NCBI RefSeq assembly: GCF_019991125.1
Contig: NZ_JAGENB010000001.1
Coordinates: 1,116,001 to 1,180,000 of the forward strand
DNA from: Phyllobacterium calauticae
GTDB taxonomy: Bacteria; Pseudomonadota; Alphaproteobacteria; Rhizobiales; Rhizobiaceae
Direction of reading: 5' to 3'
DNA length: 64,000 nucleotides
Positions within the stretch are counted from its first letter, which is position 1. Each line of letters begins with the position of its first letter. The notes below the pieces were generated by a model. That model made no database searches. It saw nothing but the letters and a program-made list of their open reading frames with translations, and was not told where the DNA came from. Shown piece after piece: positions 17,397 to 26,199 of this stretch. A program made the translations under genes and the position numbers.

Positions 17397-17427
17397 AAAC
17401 CCGGTGGTTAACACCGGGTTTCTTTTT
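17397..17427 (+). terminator. Intrinsic terminator after the EF-hand gene
   Basis: AAACCCGGTG (17397-17406) and its complement CACCGGGTTT (17412-17421) form a 10-bp stem with a 5-nt loop, followed by C and five T. It ends the transcript of the S10 peptidase and EF-hand genes. Confidence 0.9.
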
Positions 17428-17599
17428 GGCTTTTCAACCGGGAAATTACGGCCTGCCTCAGGTGTTAAAGCTAATTTTCCATGAATTCACCGGGCCTTAA
17501 CCATCGGTATTCAGCAAGCGTTCATATTTATCGGTTAAATTTTAGCTAAATGATCGCTAACCGGTTTTTTCGGGCGATCGAGATTCAGGAAATGAAGAT

Positions 17600-17734
17600 A
17601 TGACCATGCTCGTTCAACTGCGCGATACGCTTCGCGTCGTCCGTGAATTCATTGCACCGTCCTACCGGCCGGAACGCCATTACATGCGCGGCCCCGGCCC
17701 CGCCTGTGCACAGCGCAACCACGGTCAGGCATGA
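17600..17734 (+). CDS. Possible 44-aa basic protein
   Basis: A short frame opens at ATG 17600 (MTMLVQLRDTLR) and stops at 17732-17734. It is preceded by AGGA 8 nt upstream and by an AT-rich stretch (17440-17590) that contains the palindromes TTAGCTAA and AACCGGTT and TTAACC-like motifs, so the area looks like a promoter. The protein is rich in Arg and has a Pro/Gly stretch near the end. It overlaps the 3' end of the ABM gene on the other strand. Unrecognised, and could be a non-gene. Confidence 0.35.
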   Translation: MTMLVQLRDTLRVVREFIAPSYRPERHYMRGPGPACAQRNHGQA

Positions 17735-18072
17735 TGGTAAACGCGCGCGTCAGACGGAGCCTCATCACGGGCTCGCAAGCCATAGTCACGCATAACAGCC
17801 GCAATCCGCAGCCGGTAATCGGCAAAGATTTCGGCGCGGCCAGCGCTCTGGGCAGCGCGATGTTCCTCGGTCTGGCGCCAAGCCGCAACTGAGGCTTCGT
17901 CGCGCCAGAACGACAGGGAGAGATAACGGTTCTCGTTGGCAAGACTGCGGAACCGTTCGACGGAAATGAAGCCGTCCATCTTTTCCAAAAGCGGGCGCAA
18001 ATTCGCCGCCCGCTCGAAATAATCTTTCTCGTGGCCATCCCTCGGCTCCACTTCGAAAATCACCGCAATCAT
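17725..18072 (-). CDS. Antibiotic biosynthesis monooxygenase (ABM)-domain protein
   Basis: 115-residue cytoplasmic protein with a ferredoxin-like ABM fold: AVIFEVEPRDGHEKDYFERA, then MDGFISVERFRSL and YLSLSFWRDEASVAAWRQ, the usual beta-alpha-beta order. Related proteins act as monooxygenases or heme/quinone-handling enzymes. The substrate is unknown here. The start codon overlaps the stop of the NIPSNAP-like gene by 4 nt, so the two are translated together and may form a functional pair. Confidence 0.85.
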   Translation of the reverse strand: MIAVIFEVEPRDGHEKDYFERAANLRPLLEKMDGFISVERFRSLANENRYLSLSFWRDEASVAAWRQTEEHRAAQSAGRAEIFADYRLRIAAVMRDYGLRARDEAPSDARVYHHA

Positions 18073-18398
18073 CGGATCAATTCCCCATTGTTTCCAGTAA
18101 CCCGGCGCAGGAACGTGCGGTCCTCGCGGCGGATGAATTTCCGTTCGCGCGAAAATTCGTAATTGGCGCGGCCCAGCGGATCGGCCGTCAATTTCGCGCG
18201 GTACGCCTCATAGGCCGCCAGATCCTCGATGGTGTAAATCCCGTAGGCCAATGTGGCCGACCCCTCATGCGGGGCGAAATAGCCGATCAGGTCGGCACCG
18301 CAGCGCGGAATCGCCTCGTTCCAGGTGCGTGCATAGTGCTCGAATGCATCCTTCTGGTAGGGGTCGATCTCATATTTGATAATGCAGGTGATGCTCAT
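18069..18398 (-). CDS. NIPSNAP-family protein
   Basis: 109-residue protein with the NIPSNAP/dimeric alpha-beta barrel pattern: IIKYEIDPYQKDAFEHYARTW, then GADLIGYFAPHEG and FLRR near the end. I start at ATG 18398, which follows a GAAGGAG ribosome binding site. It is the first gene of a two-gene run with the ABM protein. The biochemical function of NIPSNAP proteins in bacteria is not established. Confidence 0.85.
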   Translation of the reverse strand: MSITCIIKYEIDPYQKDAFEHYARTWNEAIPRCGADLIGYFAPHEGSATLAYGIYTIEDLAAYEAYRAKLTADPLGRANYEFSRERKFIRREDRTFLRRVTGNNGELIR

Positions 18399-18489
18399 AA
18401 CGGCCGCTCCTTCGTGTGGATTGGCCTGTTTTAGAACAGCCGGATGACGCGATGCTTCGATCACGGCCGAACGATCGCGGCCGCAAAAC

Positions 18490-18530
18490 AATCAGCCCCG
18501 CCAGGCGTTTGGCGCGCGGCGGGGCTGATT
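18490..18530 (-). terminator. Intrinsic terminator of cysK
   Basis: AATCAGCCCCGCC (18490-18502) and GGCGGGGCTGATT (18518-18530) form a 13-bp stem with a 15-nt loop 20 bp beyond the cysK stop. On the minus strand the stem is followed by a T-rich run (GTTTTG), as expected for termination of cysK. Confidence 0.85.
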
Positions 18531-18550
18531 GCAAAACAGTATCGGTTCTA

Positions 18551-19525
18551 TCAGGCGTCGAGGCCATCGAAGAGTGCCGTCGACAAATACCGTTCAGCAA
18601 AGGACGGAATGATCACGACGATATTCTTGCCCTTGTTTTCCGGACGCTTGCCGAGCTCGATAGCCGCCGTGAGCGCGGCGCCGGAGGAAATGCCGACCGG
18701 CACGCCTTCGAGCTTGGCCACCAGGCGGGCATAGGTGAAGGCATCCTCATTGGAGACCTGAATGACCTCGTCATAGATGTGGGTATCGAGCACCTGCGGC
18801 GCGAAACCGGCACCGATGCCCTGGATCTTGTGCGGGCCGGGATTGCCGCCTGATAGAACCGGCGAATCCTTCGGCTCGACTGCAACGATGCGCACGTCCG
18901 GCTTGCGCTGCTTCAGGACCTGGCCGACACCGGTGATGGTGCCGCCGGTGCCGATGCCGGACACAAAGATATCGACCTTTCCGTCCGTATCGTTCCAGAT
19001 TTCCTCGGCGGTGGTCCTGCGGTGAATCTCAGGGTTGGCCGGATTGTCGAACTGGCCGGGAATGACCGCATCGGGCGTGGTTTCCACCAGTTCATTGGCC
19101 TTGGCGATGGCGCCCTTCATACCCTTGGCGCCCTCGGTCAGAACCAGTTCGGCACCGAGCAGCTTGAGCATCTTGCGCCGCTCGACCGACATGGTTTCCG
19201 GCATGGTGAGGATGAGACGGTAGCCCTTGGCGGCGGCGGCAAACGCCAGCGCAATACCGGTATTGCCGGAGGTCGGCTCGACGAATGTCGTCTTGCCCGG
19301 CGTTGCCTTGCCCTGTGCTTCCAGCGATTCGATCAGCGCGACGCCAATGCGATCCTTGACACTGGCAATCGGATTGAAGAATTCGAGCTTGGCCAACAGA
19401 TTGGCTTCGACACCCTGATCCTTTGCCAGCTTATCAAGACGGACAATCGGCGTATCGCCGATGGTATCGACAATGGAATTGTAGATACGGCCGCGGCCGG
19501 GTTTGCGCGCATCACTCGTGCTCAT
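18551..19525 (-). CDS. cysK: Cysteine synthase A (O-acetylserine sulfhydrylase)
   Basis: 324-residue PLP enzyme, the normal length. It converts O-acetylserine and sulfide to cysteine in the cytoplasm. Visible signatures: [11 protein letters not shown] with the PLP lysine, TSGNTG for substrate carboxylate binding, and [12 protein letters not shown] for the phosphate loop. It has no C-terminal CBS domain. The start is at ATG 19525. It is monocistronic with its own terminator. No cys-box was recognised in the 130-bp gap to the LysE gene. Confidence 0.97.
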   Translation of the reverse strand: MSTSDARKPGRGRIYNSIVDTIGDTPIVRLDKLAKDQGVEANLLAKLEFFNPIASVKDRIGVALIESLEAQGKATPGKTTFVEPTSGNTGIALAFAAAAKGYRLILTMPETMSVERRKMLKLLGAELVLTEGAKGMKGAIAKANELVETTPDAVIPGQFDNPANPEIHRRTTAEEIWNDTDGKVDIFVSGIGTGGTITGVGQVLKQRKPDVRIVAVEPKDSPVLSGGNPGPHKIQGIGAGFAPQVLDTHIYDEVIQVSNEDAFTYARLVAKLEGVPVGISSGAALTAAIELGKRPENKGKNIVVIIPSFAERYLSTALFDGLDA

Positions 19526-19662
19526 GGAAATGCTCCCTCAATTGCTGTGGCAGCCATCTTATGGCGCGAGCTTGAAAATTCATAGTCGAGCCTATGCATA
19601 AACAGCCCGATCACGGGAATTTCATGCCAATATGCCTACAGCCTTAGAATAAAATTCTACGG

Positions 19663-20283
19663 TCAGGACGCCCGGCCGGCGATGGCAAGTGCAGCGCCCG
19701 CCATGAATGCGGCGGCGGTGCGGTTCAGCCGTTTCAGCGCGCGCGGCGATTGCAGGAACCAGCGTGCCTTGGATGCAAGCGCGAGATAGGGAACCAGCAC
19801 GACAAGCAGCGTCACAACCGTTACGCAGGCGAGCAGGGCATAATCGGTCGGGGTGATGGCGTGCAGATCGATCAGCGTCGGCGTCAGGGCGATATAGAAG
19901 ATCATGGTCTTCGGATTGCCGAGGGTAACCGCAAGCCCGGAAAGCACGCTGGCGAGAGCCCCGCCGCTGCCGCGCTTGGCTTCAATCTTTTCAGCGGAAA
20001 TTCCCGCGGTCCAGAAGCTCCAGGCAAGATAGGCGAGATAGGCCACACCCGCCCATTTGATCAGCAGAAACAGTGTTCCGAAAGTCTGCGCCACCATGGA
20101 AAGGCCGAGCACCACGGCCGTCAGATAGGTCAGATCGCCGAGGACGAGGCCGAGCGACATGAACAGGGCCGAGCGGAAACCGGAGCCCAGCGCCCGTGCG
20201 ATGAGGGCGGTGAGACCGGGCCCGGGAATGGCGGCGGCAATGGCAAGGGCGCCCGAATAGGCGATGAAACCGGCAAGTGTCAT
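19663..20283 (-). CDS. LysE/RhtB-family amino acid exporter
   Basis: 206-residue inner-membrane protein with five to six hydrophobic helices and the family signature near the start (IPGPGLTALIARALGSGFR) plus TLGNPKTMIFYIALTP. Such proteins export amino acids or homoserine lactone-like compounds by proton antiport. Start ATG 20283; the ORF could be extended upstream, but this choice begins at the first helix. A 15-bp inverted repeat TAGAAT-AAA-ATTCTA lies just beyond its stop (19646-19660). A related gene is at 42760-43395. Confidence 0.92.
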   Translation of the reverse strand: MTLAGFIAYSGALAIAAAIPGPGLTALIARALGSGFRSALFMSLGLVLGDLTYLTAVVLGLSMVAQTFGTLFLLIKWAGVAYLAYLAWSFWTAGISAEKIEAKRGSGGALASVLSGLAVTLGNPKTMIFYIALTPTLIDLHAITPTDYALLACVTVVTLLVVLVPYLALASKARWFLQSPRALKRLNRTAAAFMAGAALAIAGRAS

Positions 20284-20445
20284 GATCAATCTCTGCGTGA
20301 AATCTGTGCGGCGGGACAATACGCCGATTTTCCGCACTGGCAATCGGCTTCAAGTATTTGTCGCATTCATCATTTTCGGGGCTGTGCGACGACGTCGCCG
20401 GGCAAATGCCTCATATCATTCCAGCCAGATTTATGCGTGTTCGAC

Positions 20446-21450
20446 CTAGAGAACCAGAAATCCCTGTCCCAGCGGATCATCGTCTTCAACGATGAACTCC
20501 GCCTTGCCGCTGTAATAGGCGTGGCCGGAGACACGCGCCGTGATGGCGTCGAAGGTTCCCGCCCTGGTGAGCGAGGCGACAGCCCCGGCAAAACGCGAGC
20601 CGACAATGCTTTCGAAAATCCGCGCTTCGGTGGCATGAATCTGGCCCTTGGCGTGCATGGCAGCCAGCCGCGCGGTCACACCCGACCCCGTCGGCGAGCG
20701 GTCGAGCTGGGCATCGGCGAAAATGCAGACATTCTTTGTCGGCGCTTCCGACCAGCCGTCGAGACCGTCGGTGAGGATGGAACCATAGAGGAAGGCAAGG
20801 TCGCTGTGATCCGGGTGCGCCAGCGGCACGGCGTCCTTCACCGCTTCGGTAAGCAATGTTGCCGCCTCGATGAATTTGCGCGCGGGATCGCGGCCGAATT
20901 CAAGGCCGAACTGGCTGCAATGGGCGAGTGCGTAATAGGCGCCGCCATAGGCCACGTCGAACGTCACGTCGCCATGGGGCGGCAGATGGATGGTCCGGTC
21001 CCCGGCAAACAGGAAAGCCGGGACGCTTTCGAAGGACACGCTGGCGGACTTGCCGTCCTTCACCTCGACGGAGGCCACCACCATGCCGCAGGGACATTCG
21101 ATGCGGACCGTCGTGACCGGCTCGACCTTCTCTACAAGGCCATAATCGATGGCATAGCGGCCAAGCGCGATGATGGCGTGGCCGCACATCGTCGAATAGC
21201 CCTCATTGTGCATGAACAGCACAGCGAGATCAGCCCCGGGCAGGTTCGGTTCGACCAGTAGCGCGCCATACATGTCGAAATGGCCGCGCGGCTCGAACAT
21301 CAGGATTTTGCGGAGATGGTCGAGATTGTCCCTGACATAGGCGCGCTTCTCCAGGATCGTGCCTTTCGGCAGAACGGGATAGCCGCCGGTGATGATGCGC
21401 AGGGGCTCGCCGCCCGTGTGCATGTCGACGACGCTGAGTGGCGCGGCCAT
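20446..21450 (-). CDS. Proline racemase-family enzyme, probably trans-3-hydroxy-L-proline dehydratase
   Basis: 334-residue cytoplasmic enzyme of the proline racemase/hydroxyproline epimerase fold. The first catalytic residue is Cys in STMCGHA, and the second catalytic position, in DRSPTGSG, is Thr rather than Cys. In this family a Cys/Thr pair marks trans-3-hydroxy-L-proline dehydratase (giving pyrroline-2-carboxylate), whereas racemases and epimerases keep two Cys. The start is one base from the HAD stop, so the two are coupled. The expected partner, a pyrroline-2-carboxylate reductase, is not in the window. Assignment rests on one residue plus HTGGEPLRI, so I rate it likely. Confidence 0.8.
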   Translation of the reverse strand: MAAPLSVVDMHTGGEPLRIITGGYPVLPKGTILEKRAYVRDNLDHLRKILMFEPRGHFDMYGALLVEPNLPGADLAVLFMHNEGYSTMCGHAIIALGRYAIDYGLVEKVEPVTTVRIECPCGMVVASVEVKDGKSASVSFESVPAFLFAGDRTIHLPPHGDVTFDVAYGGAYYALAHCSQFGLEFGRDPARKFIEAATLLTEAVKDAVPLAHPDHSDLAFLYGSILTDGLDGWSEAPTKNVCIFADAQLDRSPTGSGVTARLAAMHAKGQIHATEARIFESIVGSRFAGAVASLTRAGTFDAITARVSGHAYYSGKAEFIVEDDDPLGQGFLVL

Positions 21451-22106
21451 CAGGCGATGCCCAGAAGCGCGGGCAGCTTGCGCATATCGTCAAACAGGAT
21501 ACCACCCGCCGCGACGAGACCCTCACGGTCGGCGTGCGCATCGCCGCAATAGGAAAACACCCGCATGCCGGCCGCCGTTCCCGCCGTTGTTCCTGCCACG
21601 CTGTCCTCGATCACCACGGAGCGGGACGGCTCGACCCCCATCTGCCGTGCCGCATGCAGGAAGAGATCGGGGAACGGCTTGCCGCGCGCCACCATGGATG
21701 CACTGTACAGCACATCATGGAAATGGCCGATCAGCCCGGTTTTCCCCAGCGTCAGGTGCATTTTTTCCACATTTGCGGAGGAGGCCACGCAGTAGGACAG
21801 TTGCGCTTCCTTCACCGCATCGATGACCGTTTCGATGTGCGGGATGGCTTCAACGCCGTTTTCGAAAATGACGGGAATGGCCTGATACCAGCGCTCGACA
21901 AAATCGTCGCCAAGGGAGTAGCCTTGCGCCTCGACCTTCTCCTTCACCGCGCGCATCGGCATGCCGCAGAGGTTCTTGCGCGCCTCATCGAAGGTGATGG
22001 GATAGCCCGCGGCATTGAGCATCTTGATCAGATGCTGATTGGCAAGGGCTTCGGTATCGACCAGGACCCCGTCACAGTCGAAAATCACCAGATCGGGGCG
22101 TGTCAT
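21450..22106 (-). CDS. HAD-superfamily phosphatase
   Basis: 218-residue hydrolase. Motif I is FDCDGVLVDTE (nucleophile Asp), motif II has CVASSANVEK with Ser, and motif III/IV includes GKPFPDLFLHAARQMG and VIEDSVAGTTAGTAAG. The length and the cap position fit the beta-phosphoglucomutase/GppB-like class with a small C1 cap. The substrate is not predictable. Its stop overlaps the start of the hydroxyproline dehydratase by one base, and it begins 2 nt after the PEP-mutase-like gene ends. Confidence 0.9.
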   Translation of the reverse strand: MTRPDLVIFDCDGVLVDTEALANQHLIKMLNAAGYPITFDEARKNLCGMPMRAVKEKVEAQGYSLGDDFVERWYQAIPVIFENGVEAIPHIETVIDAVKEAQLSYCVASSANVEKMHLTLGKTGLIGHFHDVLYSASMVARGKPFPDLFLHAARQMGVEPSRSVVIEDSVAGTTAGTAAGMRVFSYCGDAHADREGLVAAGGILFDDMRKLPALLGIA

Positions 22107-22108
22107 GC

Positions 22109-22927
22109 TTAATCTTCCTTGTCTGCGTCCTGCGCGTAGAGCTTTTGCAGCTCCCCGAACGTCACGCCGGTTTTTGAGAATTCGAACGTGCCCTTGTCGA
22201 GCACTTCGCGGGCCGCATCGCGAATGGCGGTGAAGGCGGCGGTGATCAGCCGCGGCCCGAGCGAAACGCGGCGCACGCCGGCGGATTTCAGCGCGCTGAC
22301 GCTCAATGACGCCGGCGCGAGGACATTGACCGGCTTCGACACGGAGGCACAGATCGTGCGGATACTCTCGAGATCCGAAATGCCGGGCGCAAAAAGCACA
22401 TCGGCACCGGCCCGTTCAAATGCCTGCAACCGCTTGATCGTGTCATCGAGATCGGCACGGCCATGCAGGAAATTCTCGGCACGCGCCGTGAAGACGAAAT
22501 CGCTCTTCAGCGCCCGCGCGGCTTCCGCCGCCGCGTAGACACGCTCGACCGCATGGTCGAAATCATAGATCGGCTTGTCCGCGTCGCCGGAGAAATCCTC
22601 GATGGAGCAGCCGGCAAGACCGGCGGCTTCGGCGGCGAAGATGGTCTCGCCGGCGCTGTCGGCGCTGTCACCCTTGCCCTTTTCCAGATCGCCGGAAATG
22701 GGCAGATCCGTTGCCGCCACGAGATCGCGGCAATGCTGCATCATGACATCGAAGGCGACGCCGCCATCGGGCAGAGCGCGCGAAAAGGCAAACCCCGCGC
22801 TGCTGGTGGCCAGCGCCTTGAAGCCGAGCGACGCGAGGAACCGGGTCGTGCCGGGATCCCATGGATTGGGCATCAACAGAATTTCCGGTCCCTGATGCAG
22901 CTGACGGAAAACCTTGCCCTTGTCCAT
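22109..22927 (-). CDS. Isocitrate lyase/PEP mutase-family protein
   Basis: 272-residue (beta/alpha)8 barrel of the ICL/PEP mutase superfamily: LLMPNPWDPGTTRFLASLGF at the N-terminus, TSSAGFAFSR, SGDLEKG (Asp for Mg binding) and SIEDFSG (Glu-Asp in the active site). The key KKCGH motif of true isocitrate lyase is absent, so the enzyme is more like the oxaloacetate/2-methylisocitrate-handling branch. The reaction is unknown. It is the second gene in a run starting with dut, 15 bp after it, and is followed closely by the HAD phosphatase. Confidence 0.85.
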   Translation of the reverse strand: MDKGKVFRQLHQGPEILLMPNPWDPGTTRFLASLGFKALATSSAGFAFSRALPDGGVAFDVMMQHCRDLVAATDLPISGDLEKGKGDSADSAGETIFAAEAAGLAGCSIEDFSGDADKPIYDFDHAVERVYAAAEAARALKSDFVFTARAENFLHGRADLDDTIKRLQAFERAGADVLFAPGISDLESIRTICASVSKPVNVLAPASLSVSALKSAGVRRVSLGPRLITAAFTAIRDAAREVLDKGTFEFSKTGVTFGELQKLYAQDADKED

Positions 22928-22942
22928 GCTATCCTCCCGCGA

Positions 22943-23428
22943 TTACGACGTGCCCGTTGACCCGAACCCTCCGGCACCGCGTGCCGTTTCGCTGGCATGC
23001 TGCCGTTCTTCAACCTCGAGCTGCACGACCGGCGCCAGCACGACCTGCGCGATGCGCATGCCACGCTCGACGTAGAAGTCGTCATCTCCAAGATTGATCA
23101 GGATTACTTTTACCTCACCCCGGTAGTCGGAATCAATGGTCCCCGGCGTGTTGAGGCAGGTAATTCCGTGCTTGAGGGCAAGGCCGGAACGCGGCCTTAC
23201 CTGCGCTTCATAGCCTTGCGGGATTTCGAAGACGAGGCCGGTCGGCACCAGGGCGCGGCGGCCGGGCAAAAGCAGCAGCGGACGGTCCTCGGGCACTGCG
23301 GCGCGCAGGTCCATTCCGGCCGAGCCGGGGGTTTCATAGGCGGGCAAATCGAGGTCCCGCCCATGCGGCAACCGGACAAGACCGAGAGCGGGATGCACGT
23401 GACGTGCGGAATCGGATGATTGAGACAT
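22943..23428 (-). CDS. dut: dUTP diphosphatase
   Basis: 161-residue homotrimeric nucleotidohydrolase that converts dUTP to dUMP and pyrophosphate, preventing uracil incorporation into DNA. Visible motifs include [23 protein letters not shown] and a C-terminal GGFGSTG P-loop-like motif, in the canonical order. Start ATG 23428 gives a leader of about 20 residues before the first motif. It is the first gene of the run towards 20446. Its function does not suggest why it is linked to the others. Confidence 0.96.
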   Translation of the reverse strand: MSQSSDSARHVHPALGLVRLPHGRDLDLPAYETPGSAGMDLRAAVPEDRPLLLLPGRRALVPTGLVFEIPQGYEAQVRPRSGLALKHGITCLNTPGTIDSDYRGEVKVILINLGDDDFYVERGMRIAQVVLAPVVQLEVEERQHASETARGAGGFGSTGTS

Positions 23429-23590
23429 GAGATCACCTTTTTCACCAGTCCGCCGGATTGGTCAACTCACAAGATTTGTCCGGATCATTGTTTACACACA
23501 ATCTCTTTCTAGCAGTAGCTGAACCTGACGATTCCCAAGCGCCGTGCGACGCGCTATTGTCAGTCGGATCAAGAGTGAATCGGGTGAATC

Positions 23591-24400
23591 ATGTGTCGAT
23601 GGGCAGCCTATCTCGGACCTCAGCTTTATCTCGAAGATGTCATTGCTTCGCCCTGCCATTCGCTGATCGCCCAGAGCCATGATGCGCACGAGGCCAAGAC
23701 CCGCACCAATGGCGACGGTTTCGGCGTTGCCTGGTATGGCGAGCGGCCGGAACCTGGCCTTTACCGCGATATTCTCCCTGCCTGGTCCGACCAGAACCTG
23801 AAGAGCCTGTCGCGGCAAATCCGGTCGCACCTGTTTCTCGCCCATGTGCGCGCCTCCACCGGCGGCTCGACCAGCCGGACCAATTGCCATCCGTTCGTCT
23901 CGGGCCAATGGAGTTTCATGCACAACGGACAGATCGGCCATTTCGACCGGCTGCGGCGCGGGCTGGAAGCCAAGCTCGACGATGCGCTCTATGTGCAGAA
24001 GCTGGGATCGACGGATTCGGAGCTGATTTTCTTGCTGATGCTGCAGCACGGCCTGGACAAGGACCCGGCACAATCGCTGGTGGAGACGGTCAATGTCATC
24101 ACCGCCGAGGCGGAGCGCGCCGGCGTGCCACCCTTCATCCGGCTGACCGCGGCATTTTCCGACGGGACACAGCTCTACGCGGTGCGCTACGCCACCGACC
24201 GCTTTGCCCCGACGCTTTATACGGCGACGCTCTCACCGAGCTCGGGCCTGTGCGTCGTCTCCGAACCGCTGGACGGAGAAGCGGAAAACTGGATGCCGGT
24301 GCCGCCGAACAGTTTCGTGACCGTCAAGAACAGCAAGCGCATCGCCATCGAGCCGTTCATGGCACAGGAAAAGTCCGGGCCGGTGCTGGAGAGGGCGTAA
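23591..24400 (+). CDS. Class II glutamine amidotransferase
   Basis: 269-residue Ntn hydrolase. The nucleophile Cys is residue 2 after Met removal (MCRWAAYLG), and the ligand-binding signature TNGDGFGVAWYG, HVRAST and CHPFV are in place. The protein resembles the YafJ/EgtC family. A neighbouring ergothioneine operon is absent, so a role in ergothioneine formation is not supported. ATG 23591 is the only sensible start. It is followed by prfC about 85 bp downstream. Confidence 0.9.
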   Translation: MCRWAAYLGPQLYLEDVIASPCHSLIAQSHDAHEAKTRTNGDGFGVAWYGERPEPGLYRDILPAWSDQNLKSLSRQIRSHLFLAHVRASTGGSTSRTNCHPFVSGQWSFMHNGQIGHFDRLRRGLEAKLDDALYVQKLGSTDSELIFLLMLQHGLDKDPAQSLVETVNVITAEAERAGVPPFIRLTAAFSDGTQLYAVRYATDRFAPTLYTATLSPSSGLCVVSEPLDGEAENWMPVPPNSFVTVKNSKRIAIEPFMAQEKSGPVLERA

Positions 24401-24486
24401 CACCCATTTCGAATTGACAGTCGACGGCAGGGTCTTCGGCTGATAGAAGGCGCGCAACCCTACGATTACGAAATTTGAGCCGCTTC

Positions 24487-26076
24487 ATGTCTTCTGCCGA
24501 CCATCCCGTTTCGAAACGCCGTACCTTTGCGATCATCGCGCACCCGGACGCCGGTAAAACCACGCTGACCGAAAAGCTGCTGCTGTTCGGCGGAGCGATC
24601 CAGCTCGCCGGCGAGGTCAAGGCCAAGAAGGACCGCATCCAGACCCGCTCCGACTGGATGAACATCGAACGGGATCGCGGCATCTCGGTCGTCACCTCGG
24701 TGATGACCTTCGAGTACAAGGACTGCATCTTCAACCTTCTGGATACGCCCGGCCACGAAGATTTCGCCGACGACACCTACCGCACACTCACCGCCGTCGA
24801 CAGCGCCGTCATGGTCATCGACGCCGCCAAGGGTATCGAGGCGCGGACGCTGAAACTCTTCGAAGTCTGCCGCATGCGCGATATTCCGATCGTCACGTTC
24901 GTCAACAAGATGGACCGGGAAAGCCGCGATCCCTACGAAATCCTCGACGAAATCGAGCAGAAACTGGCGCTCGACACCGCGCCGATCACCTGGCCGATCG
25001 GACGCGGCAAGAGCTTTGCCGGTACCTACAACCTGCAGGACAATACCGTGCGGCGGCGCGATGAAGAGGAAAAGCCGACACCGGTCAACGGACCGGAAGC
25101 CGCCGGGGCCTCCGGCCTGCTGCCCGAGAACGAACGCCAGGCGTGGATCGACGAGGTGACGCTGGCGCGCGATGCCTGCAATCCCTTCGATCTGCAATCA
25201 TTCCGCGAAGGCCACATGACGCCGGTCTATTTCGGCTCGGCGCTGCGCAATTACGGCGTGCGCGACCTGATCGAAGCCTTCTGCGATTTCGGACCGAGCC
25301 CGCGTGCGCAGGACGCCGATATCCGCCGCGTCGAGGCAACCGAAGACAAGATGACCGGATTTGTCTTCAAGATCCAGGCCAACATGGACCCGAACCATCG
25401 CGACCGCATCGCCTTCCTGCGCGTCTGCTCCGGCAAACTGTCGCGCGGCATGAAAGCCAAGCTGGTACGCACCGGCAAGCCGATGAGCCTGTCGGCACCG
25501 CAATTCTTCTTCGCCCGCAGCCGCCAGATCGCCGACGAGGCCTGGGCCGGCGATGTGGTGGGCATTCCCAACCATGGCACCTTGCGCATCGGCGACACGC
25601 TGACGGAAGGCGAAGACATCCTGTTCCGCGGCGTGCCAAACTTTGCCCCAGAAATCCTGCGCCGCGTGCGGCTCGACGATGCGATGAAGGCGAAAAAACT
25701 GCGCGAGGCGCTGCAGCAGATGGCGGAAGAAGGCGTTGTCCAGCTGTTCCTGCCCGACGACGGTTCGCCCGCCATTGTCGGCGTGGTCGGCGCCCTGCAG
25801 ATCGACGTTCTGACCGAACGGCTGAAAGTCGAATACACGCTTCCCGTCGGCTTCGAGCCCGCACGCTTTACCATTGCGCGCTGGATTTCGGCCGATGACC
25901 CGGCGGAGCTGCAGCGCTTCATCAATGCGCACCGGGCCGATATCGCCCACGATCTCGACAATGATCCGGTGTTCCTGGCGCAAAATTCCTTTTCGCTGTC
26001 CTATGAGGCAGAGCGCTGGAAGGCTATCCGCTTCGCCGCGATCAAGGATTATCAGGTCCGCGAAAAAGCCGCCTGA
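24487..26076 (+). CDS. prfC: Peptide chain release factor 3
   Basis: 529-residue translational GTPase of RF3 type. G domain motifs: AHPDAGKTTLTE (P-loop), DTPGHEDF (G3), NKMD (G4). The EF-Tu-like domain 2 and RF3-specific domain 3 follow. RF3 recycles RF1/RF2 from the ribosome. I start at ATG 24487 rather than the upstream TTG because it gives the usual MSSADH-like leader before the G domain. The ribosome binding site is weak. It is independent of the flanking genes. Confidence 0.97.
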   Translation: MSSADHPVSKRRTFAIIAHPDAGKTTLTEKLLLFGGAIQLAGEVKAKKDRIQTRSDWMNIERDRGISVVTSVMTFEYKDCIFNLLDTPGHEDFADDTYRTLTAVDSAVMVIDAAKGIEARTLKLFEVCRMRDIPIVTFVNKMDRESRDPYEILDEIEQKLALDTAPITWPIGRGKSFAGTYNLQDNTVRRRDEEEKPTPVNGPEAAGASGLLPENERQAWIDEVTLARDACNPFDLQSFREGHMTPVYFGSALRNYGVRDLIEAFCDFGPSPRAQDADIRRVEATEDKMTGFVFKIQANMDPNHRDRIAFLRVCSGKLSRGMKAKLVRTGKPMSLSAPQFFFARSRQIADEAWAGDVVGIPNHGTLRIGDTLTEGEDILFRGVPNFAPEILRRVRLDDAMKAKKLREALQQMAEEGVVQLFLPDDGSPAIVGVVGALQIDVLTERLKVEYTLPVGFEPARFTIARWISADDPAELQRFINAHRADIAHDLDNDPVFLAQNSFSLSYEAERWKAIRFAAIKDYQVREKAA

Positions 26077-26139
26077 GCCCGCTTACCCTTCAACCGGACT
26101 GACCGCTGTTCGTCACCCTGACCAGCCTCGCGCATTTAT

Positions 26140-26199
26140 TCAACCAAATGGTTGACAATTGAAATCGCGCCACTATATTAAACCTTATGGTTGAATATA
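26140..26199. promoter_or_regulatory. Two operators of the ArsR-family regulator
   Basis: Site 1 (26140-26155) is TCAACCAAATGGTTGA, a palindrome with 7-bp arms. Site 2 (26174-26199) overlaps the start codon and has AACC-N4-GGTT inside matching TATATT/AATATA flanks. The same AACC/GGTT half-sites in two adjacent places fit autoregulation by the ArsR protein encoded at 26187. Confidence 0.7.

Noticed and set aside
19646-19660. ICE-like inverted repeat TAGAAT-AAA-ATTCTA
   Set aside because: It lacks the outer bases and has the wrong spacer for an ICE box, and it lies after a stop codon rather than before a gene.
19750-21261. 503-codon open frame on the plus strand
   Set aside because: Antisense to the LysE-family and hydroxyproline dehydratase genes; no recognisable domain.
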